The notes below the pieces were generated by a model. It worked only from the letters and a program-made list of their open reading frames with translations. It was not told the origin of the DNA and ran no database searches. Of a stretch of 8,243 nt of DNA, positions 1-5,596 are shown one piece after another (the first letter of the stretch is position 1; the number at the start of each line of letters is the position of its first letter). This DNA comes from DASUDX01 sp036275365. GTDB taxonomy: Bacteria > Pseudomonadota > Gammaproteobacteria > Nevskiales > Nevskiaceae. The position numbers and the translations under genes were made by a program. The DNA is taken from contig DASUDX010000068.1 in the NCBI GenBank assembly GCA_036275365.1, forward strand, positions 1 through 8,243. The letters are read 5' to 3'.

Positions 1-316
1 CCGGGTTGGCCGGACTCCAGTTCACCGCCATCCGCGGCGGCGCCGGGATCACCGGCGGCAGGGGGATCGGCACACAGGTGGGAAAGCAGCCGTCCATCGT
101 CACTGCAAAGCCCAGATCGCGGCGCGCCTCCTCGGCCTGCAGGGCGACATCGCGGATCAGCTCCCGGGCAACCTGCAGCCGCAGCAGCTCATCGGGCTTG
201 AGACGCAGCCCCAGGCTGCCGGCCGCCTTGGCGGGATCGGCATAGAGCTGATCCCGGAACAAGGGGTCGGCCAGCGCCTTCTGAACCAGCTGGTTGAGCA
301 CATAAATCGAGGCCAT
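1..316 (-). CDS. Small RiPP-precursor-like protein (3' end beyond the window edge)
   Basis: The frame is open from an ATG at 316 to the left edge, giving 105 codons without a stop. A GGAG ribosome binding site sits about 8 bases upstream of the ATG. The N-terminal half is predicted helical and contains LADPLFRDQLYADPAKAAG followed by LGLRLKPDEL. This 'DP-x-FR-x-x-L-x-x-DP-x-x-A ... L-x-x-x-EL' pattern is characteristic of NHLP, Nif11 and related RiPP leader peptides. From about residue 75 the character changes: there are two cysteines (C76, C80) in DGCFPTCVP, then a proline-rich stretch and MAVNWSPANP. There is no N-terminal signal peptide or membrane helix. The gene follows the kinase gene on the same strand after 57 bases, so co-transcription is likely. 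It uses a few A/T-rich codons (ATT, TAT, TTG, TTT, GCA) that are rare in its neighbours. The leader resemblance is my reading of the sequence pattern; no maturation enzyme is visible here. It could instead be a plain small helical protein. Confidence 0.75.
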   Translation of the reverse strand, partial: MASIYVLNQLVQKALADPLFRDQLYADPAKAAGSLGLRLKPDELLRLQVARELIRDVALQAEEARRDLGFAVTMDGCFPTCVPIPLPPVIPAPPRMAVNWSPANP

Positions 317-373
317 CGCACACTCCGGTCAATCGGGGGCGATCACGGCCGGGGCCGGTCCAGCATGACAGGC
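317..373 (-). other. Short spacer between kinase gene and small downstream gene
   Basis: These 57 bases separate the kinase stop codon (TGA at 376-374) from the ATG at 316. They hold the GGAG ribosome binding site for the small gene. I see no convincing promoter and no terminator with a T-tract, which favours one transcript covering both genes. Confidence 0.5.
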
Positions 374-2974
374 TCAGCGGCCCGGCGCTGCCGCCCCGGC
401 GGCCCTCAGGCCGGCCTCGATTCGACCATGCAGCGCCTGCCAGGGATGGGTGGGCGGCAGGTCGTCGAAGGCCAGCGGTGCGGGCTGGCGCCAGCTCTGC
501 TGAGCGCCGTCGGCGTCTCCGGCGGCGAGCTGCGCCTCCACCAGGCTCAGCCGGGCGCGCCGGGTCAGCGGGTGCGTCTCACCCAGCAGGGCAGCCTGGC
601 TGCGGGTGGCCCGGCGGAGCTCGGTCACGGCCTCGTCCAGCCGGCCACCCCGCAGCAGCAGCTCCCCGAGATCCCGGCGGGCGATGCCACTCTGATCCAT
701 GCCCATGTTCCAGCCGGCGACGGTCTCCACCACCCCCTGCAGGGCCTGGATCGCCGCCGCCAGCTCGCCGCGGTCGGCCTGGCACAGGGCCTGGCGGTGC
801 CGCACGGTCTGCACCTCGCCGTCCTGCTCGCGGCCCCAGCGCTGGTAGATGCGCAGGGCCTGCGCGAGCTCGGCCTCGGCCTCGTCCAGCCGTCCGCGCT
901 GGCGCAGCACCTCGGCCAGCGAGGCGCGCAGGGTGGCCTGCGGCAGGCCCTCGCCCGGGTCCTCCTGCAACAGCCGGCGCAGCTGGCCCTCGGCCTCCGG
1001 CAGCTGGCCGAGGTCCTGCTGGATCAGCGCCTGCAGATGCAGCAGGGCCGAGCGCAGCCCGCGCAGATGTGGCTCAGCGGAGCGCTCCGGCAGGCGGTCC
1101 AGCAGGACCGCCAGCGAACTCGCCGCCTCCTGCCAGCGGCCATGGCGGTAGCGCATCTGCACCAGCTGGGTCTGCAGCCGCAGCAGATCCGGATGGGTGT
1201 CGCCCAGCCGCGCCCGGCCCGCCTCGAGCAGGCCGACGAACTCCGCCTCGCGCTCCACGAAGCCGCCGGCCACATGAATCAGCGGCAGCAGCTCCACCGC
1301 CAGGCCCAGGGCCGCGGCCGACCCCTCGCCCTCGGCGCGGGCCAGGGCCAGCGCCTGGCTCAGCTCGCGGGCGGCGGACTCGTAAGCCTGCAGGCGCAGA
1401 TACCCCCGCCCCAGGGCCGCGCGCACCACCTGTTCGCCGCGCGGCTGGCCGGTGAAGCGGGCCTCGACCTGGGCGGCTGCCTGGTCGAGCAGCTCCAGCA
1501 CGGTGAACTCGCGGGCCGGGCGCTCGCCGGCCGACAGGCTGGCGAGCAGGTCCTGGCTGAGAAAATCCGCCACCTGCTGGGCCTGCAGGCGTGCCGCGCG
1601 GGCATCCCGGTAGGCCCACAGGCTCAGCCCCAGACCGAGGGCGAGCGCCAGCGCGGCGATCCGCAGCCCGGTGCGGCGGGCACGCAGGCGCTCGAGATCG
1701 CGGCGGGTCTGCTCCGCGCGCTGGCGCTCGCGCTGCTCCGCCTCGCGCTCGGCCCGCCGCGACGCCAGGCTGCGCAGGCGCCGCGCCAGCTCCTGGGCGT
1801 CGCTCAGGCGACGGGCCGGGTTGCCCTCGGCGCTGGCGGCGATGTCCTCGCGCAGCAAGGGATCGGCCACCTCCGCCTCCCAGCCCGGGGCCAGGGGACG
1901 GCGCAGATCGCCGATCACCGTCTGGTACAGGATCACGCCGAGCGCATAGAGATCGGAGGCCACCGTCAGCGGCTGGCCGGCCATGACCTCGGGGGCCAGA
2001 TACAGCGGCGTGCCCGATCCCCCGCCCGCCGGCAGGGCCAGGGTCTGGGTGAAGCCCAGGCGGGTGATGCCCAGCGCCCGCAGGCGGGCGGCATCGAGCA
2101 CCCCGGCGCTGCCGAAGTCGGCGAGGCGCAGATCCGGAATGCCCTCGCGCTGTCCGGCCACCAGCACATTGGCCGGCTTCAGATCCTTGTGCAGCACCCC
2201 CATGGCGTGCACCCGGGCCAGTGCCTCGGCCAGGCGCGCCACCAGCTCGACCCGCGCCGGCAGTGACAGCGCCGCCAGGCCCGGGCCGCGGCTCGCCCAG
2301 TCGGCCAGGCTGCCCTCGGCCAGCCACTCGCTTTCGATGAAGCAGGGCGGCTGCTCGAGGTTCCAGTCCAGCACCCGCACCACCGGGGCGGCCTCGCCCA
2401 GCGACTCATGCAGCAGGCGGAACAGGGTGATCTCGCGCTTGAGTCCGCTCAGGGCACCGGCATCGAGGGCGAACTTGAACACCCGCTGCTCGCCATGGTG
2501 CTGATGGCGGGCCAGCCAGGTCTCGCCCTGGCCACCGCCGCCCAGTCGCTGCACCAGCCGCCAGTGCGGACGCAGCGGGGGACTGTCCCCCGGCTGCAGG
2601 GCCAGGGCCGAGCGCGGTTCGGCGGCGGCCGCCTCGACCCGTACCGGCGCCACCAGCCGGTAGCCAAAGCCATGCACGGTGACAATCAGCGGCGGGTCGT
2701 GCTCACCCAGGGTGGCGCGCAGCCGGCCCACCGCCTTGGCCAGGGTGGTTTCGCTGAGCACCCGGCCCGGCCACACCGCCTGCAGCAATTCCTCACGGGT
2801 GACCACCTCGCCGGCATGCTGCAGCAGATGACGCAGCAGCAGCAGGGGCTTGGGCTCGATCTCGAGCGCCTGGCCGTCCCGGCTCAGAACCAGGCTGCGC
2901 TCCTCCAGACAGAGGTTGGCGAAGCGGTAGACCCGCCAGCCACCCTCCCGAGGCTCGCTGCCATCGGCGGTCAC
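374..2974 (-). CDS. Winged-helix / Ser-Thr protein kinase / membrane / TPR signalling protein
   Basis: 866 residues. Residues about 12-112 are an OmpR/PhoB-type winged-helix DNA-binding domain, as in CadC and ToxR, ending in the wing motif IVTVHGFGYRL. Residues about 138-400 are a Ser/Thr kinase with its key residues present: glycine loop LGGGGQG (144-150), Lys167 in VFKFA, Glu181, HKDLKPAN (262-269), DFG (286-288) and APE (327-329), so it looks catalytically active. A charged Arg/Glu-rich, probably coiled-coil stretch (about 405-433) leads into one membrane helix (about 437-455). The rest, about 490-850, is TPR-like helical repeats such as GRLDEAEAELAQAL. Topology by analogy to CadC would put the DNA-binding and kinase parts in the cytoplasm and the TPRs outside, but Arg residues flank both sides of the helix, so this is uncertain. 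The start is GTG at 2974, preceded by a weak GGGAAAG; the first in-frame Met is only residue 258. The target and the sensed signal are unknown. Confidence 0.9.
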   Translation of the reverse strand: MTADGSEPREGGWRVYRFANLCLEERSLVLSRDGQALEIEPKPLLLLRHLLQHAGEVVTREELLQAVWPGRVLSETTLAKAVGRLRATLGEHDPPLIVTVHGFGYRLVAPVRVEAAAAEPRSALALQPGDSPPLRPHWRLVQRLGGGGQGETWLARHQHHGEQRVFKFALDAGALSGLKREITLFRLLHESLGEAAPVVRVLDWNLEQPPCFIESEWLAEGSLADWASRGPGLAALSLPARVELVARLAEALARVHAMGVLHKDLKPANVLVAGQREGIPDLRLADFGSAGVLDAARLRALGITRLGFTQTLALPAGGGSGTPLYLAPEVMAGQPLTVASDLYALGVILYQTVIGDLRRPLAPGWEAEVADPLLREDIAASAEGNPARRLSDAQELARRLRSLASRRAEREAEQRERQRAEQTRRDLERLRARRTGLRIAALALALGLGLSLWAYRDARAARLQAQQVADFLSQDLLASLSAGERPAREFTVLELLDQAAAQVEARFTGQPRGEQVVRAALGRGYLRLQAYESAARELSQALALARAEGEGSAAALGLAVELLPLIHVAGGFVEREAEFVGLLEAGRARLGDTHPDLLRLQTQLVQMRYRHGRWQEAASSLAVLLDRLPERSAEPHLRGLRSALLHLQALIQQDLGQLPEAEGQLRRLLQEDPGEGLPQATLRASLAEVLRQRGRLDEAEAELAQALRIYQRWGREQDGEVQTVRHRQALCQADRGELAAAIQALQGVVETVAGWNMGMDQSGIARRDLGELLLRGGRLDEAVTELRRATRSQAALLGETHPLTRRARLSLVEAQLAAGDADGAQQSWRQPAPLAFDDLPPTHPWQALHGRIEAGLRAAGAAAPGR

Positions 2975-3107
2975 CGCCGCTTTCCCGCGCTGCGCATGGG
3001 TGGATGCTACCGGCGCGGCGGTTGTCAGGAAATGGTCAAGCCACGGTCAGGATCGCCAGCCGCCCCGCCGACCACCCTCGGATCCCGGATTGGTGCTGGA
3101 GAGGTCC
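2975..3107. promoter_or_regulatory. Divergent promoter region between the kinase and pseudokinase genes
   Basis: This 133-base gap separates the GTG of the minus-strand kinase gene from the ATG of the plus-strand pseudokinase gene, so both promoters must lie in or near it. It contains a three-copy 11-base direct repeat (3022-3054, listed separately). A ribosome binding site GGAGAGG at 3098-3104 serves the plus-strand gene. TTGTCA at 3022-3027 and, on the other strand, TTGACC at 3039-3034 resemble -35 boxes, but I find no matching -10 box at normal spacing and do not call exact promoters. Confidence 0.6.
3022..3054 (+). repeat. Three tandem 11-base direct repeats with GTCA core (candidate operator)
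   Basis: The units are TTGTCAGGAAA (3022-3032), TGGTCAAGCCA (3033-3043) and CGGTCAGGATC (3044-3054). All share GTCA followed by G or AG, and repeat exactly every 11 bases. Members of the PhoB/OmpR winged-helix family bind direct repeats of 11-base units, and the PhoB box core is TGTCA. Both flanking genes encode winged-helix proteins of this family, so self- or cross-regulation is plausible. Three short matches could still arise by chance. Confidence 0.5.
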
Positions 3108-4358
3108 ATGGGCAAGCGCATCCTGCCGCGTCTGAGTGAGGACGCCCCCCGCCTGGGCAGCCGCCTGTGGCGGATTCGCGATCTGGAGCTCAATGAACGG
3201 CGCATGGAACTGCGCTGCGCCGGCCGGGTGCTGGCGGTGGAGCCCAAGCCGCTGGCGATCCTCATGCTGCTGCTGCGCTGTTCGGACCGGGTCCTGGGCC
3301 CGTCGGAGATCGGCCGGCAGGTCTGGGGCGGGCGGGCGGTGACGGATTCGGTGGTGGCCCAGACCGTGGCCCGCCTGCGCCGCAGTCTCGGTCCGGGTCA
3401 TGCGGATCTGATCGTCACCGTGCACGGCTACGGCTACCGCCTGGCCAGCACCCCGGAAGCCGCGCCGCCACCGCGCCAGCCGGCTCCGCCGGCCGAGGAC
3501 GGAACCTCCATGGCCGGACCGCGGCGCGGCTGGCGCCTGCTCGACCGCCTGCCGGCCAGCGGCTACCAGCGCCTGCTGATCGAACATCACAGCCGGCGCG
3601 AACAGCGTCATCTGCTGATGCTGGAATCGGAGGCGGCGGTGGACCAGGCCCGCCACGAACGCAGCCGCGAGCGGATCGAGACCCGCGGTCGCGATCTCTC
3701 CGCCGACTGTGTCCATGCCCTCTACTGGGGCCTGTGCCCGGGCACCGGCTCCGGCCGGGTGGAGTATCCGGCCGGCTGGCTGGCCCTGCCCACCTATCTC
3801 GACGGCGATGGCGGCCTCGCGCGCCAGAGCCGGCGCCAGCGGCTGCTCTGGCTGCAGCGCGCCGCGCGGCGGGTGGCAAGCCTGCACCAGAAGGGGCTGG
3901 TGCTGGGCGGCGTCTCGGCCGCCAGCCTGCTGGTGGCGGAGGCGTCGGGCTCGGCCGAGCCGGCCCTGCGCCTGTTCCTGCCGGCCGCCCTGCGCCAGGG
4001 CATCTGCCTTGCGCCCCGGCTGTATCTGGACCACTGGAGCGGCCATGAGTCGCTGAGCCGGGCGCCGGAGGCGGGCACCACCCTGCCGGCGCGGCCGGCG
4101 GAGGATGTCTACGCCCTCGGCATCCTCGCCACCCAGCTGCTGCTCGGGGACTGGTCGGCGCTGCCGGTCTCCGGCTGGCAGCGCGATCTCGACGACGCAG
4201 CGCTCGGCGCCCTGATCGAACGCGCCACCCGCCGCGCCCCGGCGGATCGCCATGTCAGCGTCGCCCAGTTCCTCACCGAGCTGGAGGAACACCCGCTGCT
4301 GCGGAGCCGCGTTCAGTCCGGGAGACGGATCTCGCCGGACGCCACCGGCACCGCGTAG
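3108..4358 (+). CDS. Winged-helix protein with degenerate kinase domain (pseudokinase)
   Basis: 416 residues. The start at 3108 is chosen over an in-frame ATG at 3000 because GGAGAGG lies 4-10 bases upstream and the winged-helix domain begins shortly after. Residues about 20-113 are an OmpR/PhoB-type DNA-binding domain closely resembling that of the divergent kinase (shared EPKPL and LIVTVHG-GYRL). A Pro-rich linker (116-130) leads to a kinase-like region, about 141-398. Aligned with the neighbour through the shared W-R-L-x-x-R-L and EQR anchors, the active site is gone: glycine loop GGGGQG is PASGYQ, the ATP-binding Lys is Leu170, HKDLKPAN is LGGVSAAS (266-273), and DFG is LPA (291-293). Still present are Glu184, APE (319-321) and the Asp in AEDVYALGI (333). 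No membrane helix or TPRs are visible, so it is probably a soluble DNA-binding protein. A partner or decoy role for the neighbouring kinase is inference. Confidence 0.85.
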   Translation: MGKRILPRLSEDAPRLGSRLWRIRDLELNERRMELRCAGRVLAVEPKPLAILMLLLRCSDRVLGPSEIGRQVWGGRAVTDSVVAQTVARLRRSLGPGHADLIVTVHGYGYRLASTPEAAPPPRQPAPPAEDGTSMAGPRRGWRLLDRLPASGYQRLLIEHHSRREQRHLLMLESEAAVDQARHERSRERIETRGRDLSADCVHALYWGLCPGTGSGRVEYPAGWLALPTYLDGDGGLARQSRRQRLLWLQRAARRVASLHQKGLVLGGVSAASLLVAEASGSAEPALRLFLPAALRQGICLAPRLYLDHWSGHESLSRAPEAGTTLPARPAEDVYALGILATQLLLGDWSALPVSGWQRDLDDAALGALIERATRRAPADRHVSVAQFLTELEEHPLLRSRVQSGRRISPDATGTA

Positions 4359-5200
4359 CCGCCGATCTGCACGCGCAGCCCCACCCCCTCGATCTGCCGG
4401 GCGCAGCCTTCGATCTCGCTGGGACGGCCCATTTCAAACCCCTGCAGCAGCCGCTGCGGCTGATCGAGGGTGGCCGCATTCTCCAGGGCCAGGGCGCCGA
4501 CCAGGGCGGCGGCGGCCGAGCCGGTGGCCGGGTCCTCGATCACCCCGAGGTCCGGGGCGAACATCCGGGTCCGCCACTCGCCCTCGTAGCCCCGCGCCAC
4601 CACATAGACCCCGTGCGCCCACTGCCCGGCGAGCAGGGCCTGCAGCGCCTCGCGGCGCGGCGCCAGCGCGGCCAGCGTCTCCGGCTGGCGCAGGCCGACC
4701 AGCAGAAAGGGATTGCCTGCCGAGGCCTGCCGCAACCCGGCAGGATCCAGCAGCCCGGGCTCCAGACCCAGGGCCGCCGCCACCGCTGCGGGATCGCCGG
4801 TCCAGGGCCGGCGCTCCGGCGCCACCGCAGTGGTCAGCCGGGCATGCCGCGGCCCCTCGGCCACCGCGCGCAGATGGATCGGCAGCTGGCCGACCGGCAG
4901 CTCCAGCACCCAGTCCTGATCGCCCGGTGCCGCGTCCAGGCTGGCCAGCAGGCAGGCCGTGCCGATGGTGGGATGGCCGGCGAAGGGCAGCTCGGTGGCC
5001 GGCGTGAAGATGCGCAGACGGGCGCGGCTGCCCGCGGTCTGCGGCGGCAGCACGAACACCGTCTCGGACAGATTGAAGGCCGCCGCCATCTTCTGCATGC
5101 GCGGCGCGTCCAGACCCTCGGCGTCCAGCACCACCGCCAGCGGGTTGCCGGCATAGGCACGGCGGGTGAACACATCGAGTATGTGGTAGGGCCGCTTCAT
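4313..5200 (-). CDS. PhzF-family isomerase-like protein
   Basis: 295 residues, the usual PhzF length. PhzF of phenazine synthesis isomerises trans-2,3-dihydro-3-hydroxyanthranilate; most family members outside phenazine clusters have unknown substrates. The family signature is complete: the opening YHILDVFTRRAYAGNPLAVV, NLSETVFVLPP with the catalytic Glu at residue 46, FAGHPTIGTA (73-82), EDPATGSAA (222-230) and GFEMGRPSEI (254-263). The start at 5200 has GGAGA about 7 bases upstream; an upstream extension to 5326 would run back through the hairpin region and add unrelated Arg-rich residues. No phenazine genes are nearby, so a phenazine role is not supported. The gene follows the small lipoprotein gene in the same direction after 88 bases. 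Its last 46 bases overlap the end of the convergent pseudokinase gene. I do not assign a substrate. Confidence 0.93.
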   Translation of the reverse strand: MKRPYHILDVFTRRAYAGNPLAVVLDAEGLDAPRMQKMAAAFNLSETVFVLPPQTAGSRARLRIFTPATELPFAGHPTIGTACLLASLDAAPGDQDWVLELPVGQLPIHLRAVAEGPRHARLTTAVAPERRPWTGDPAAVAAALGLEPGLLDPAGLRQASAGNPFLLVGLRQPETLAALAPRREALQALLAGQWAHGVYVVARGYEGEWRTRMFAPDLGVIEDPATGSAAAALVGALALENAATLDQPQRLLQGFEMGRPSEIEGCARQIEGVGLRVQIGGYAVPVASGEIRLPD

Positions 5201-5288
5201 CGGGATCTCCGCTGCAGACCGCGCGATGATCGCCGATCGCCCGCGGCGCCGGCGTCCGCCGTGCGGCGGGGCGGCGCCGGCAGTGCGC
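5201..5288. other. 88-base spacer with GC-rich hairpin
   Basis: The spacer lies between the lipoprotein gene stop (5291-5289) and the PhzF start at 5200. It holds the hairpin at 5248-5281 and, nearer the PhzF gene, a small inverted repeat (GCGAT at 5223-5227 with ATCGC at 5236-5240). The PhzF ribosome binding site is at its left end. I see no coding capacity in it. Confidence 0.5.
5248..5281 (-). terminator. GC-rich imperfect hairpin, terminator- or attenuator-like
   Basis: The outer arms GCCGGCG (5248-5254) and CGCCGGC (5275-5281) pair perfectly. Inside them CCGCC (5256-5260) pairs with GGCGG (5265-5269) around a GTGC loop, leaving a one-base bulge on one side and five bases on the other. 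It begins 7 bases after the lipoprotein gene stop on the minus strand, where a terminator would be expected. There is no T-tract after it, so a classical intrinsic terminator is not supported; it may protect the mRNA 3' end or reduce read-through into the PhzF gene. Confidence 0.35.
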
Positions 5289-5582
5289 CTACATGAAGCG
5301 TCCGCCGGTGATCCGTCCCTCGGCATCGAACGCCGCGTAATAGCGGCTGTTGTTGCTGCGGAACTCCTTGGTGGTGATGTCGCCGGGCATCACCAGCTGC
5401 ACATCCGGATAGGCCGCCCGGAAAGCCTCGGCGGTGGGACGGCTGTCGATGAAGCGCTCGAAGGCGGGCAGGTCGGTGACAAAGCCGGCGACCGGGACAG
5501 GAGACATGGGCGGCTGGGAGGTGGCGAGCTGGCAGGCACTGGCCGAACCCAGCAGCAGCGCCAACAGGAGGGTGCGGAGCAT
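5289..5582 (-). CDS. Small probable lipoprotein of unknown function
   Basis: 97 residues. The N-terminus is a short signal peptide: Arg3, a Leu/Ala-rich core, then SASAC with Cys17 as the likely lipidated residue. The lipobox is imperfect (Ala rather than Leu at -3), so cleavage by signal peptidase I after ASA is the alternative. Gln at the position after Cys would favour the outer membrane by the usual +2 rule. The mature part (about 80 residues) has no motif I recognise; it contains FERFIDSRPTAEAFRAAYP, then VQLVMPGDITTKEF, then SRYYAAFDAEGRITGGRFM, which looks like a small alpha/beta fold ending in beta strands. A GGGAGAG ribosome binding site precedes the ATG. The gene lies 14 bases after aceF and is probably co-transcribed with it, though a link to pyruvate dehydrogenase is not evident. 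Confidence 0.8.
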   Translation of the reverse strand: MLRTLLLALLLGSASACQLATSQPPMSPVPVAGFVTDLPAFERFIDSRPTAEAFRAAYPDVQLVMPGDITTKEFRSNNSRYYAAFDAEGRITGGRFM

Positions 5583-5596
5583 GGGCTCTCCCGGGG

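Noticed and set aside
346..358. A GC-palindromic stretch after the kinase gene as a terminator
   Set aside because: The arms are only five bases with a two-base loop, and no T-tract follows.
365..2266. A 633-codon open frame on the plus strand opposite the kinase gene
   Set aside because: It lies wholly antisense to a gene with clear domains. Its product is Gln/Leu/Gly-rich low-complexity sequence with no motif, as expected from the GC-rich third-position bias of the real gene.
3000..3107. An upstream start at 3000 for the pseudokinase gene, adding 36 residues
   Set aside because: There is no good ribosome binding site before it, the added residues have no domain character, and it would cover the candidate operator. 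The ATG at 3108 has GGAGAGG in place.
3036..4292. A 418-codon minus-strand frame opposite the pseudokinase gene
   Set aside because: It is antisense to the winged-helix/pseudokinase gene, has no recognisable domain and only low-complexity Ala/Gln/Arg composition.
4613..5296. A 227-codon plus-strand frame opposite the PhzF gene, and a similar one at 5681-6553 opposite aceF
   Set aside because: Both are shadows of well-supported genes and show no motif or ribosome binding site.
5201..5326. An N-terminal extension of the PhzF protein to 5326
   Set aside because: It would overlap the lipoprotein gene and the hairpin, and adds Arg-rich residues absent from the family. The ATG at 5200 starts exactly where PhzF proteins begin.
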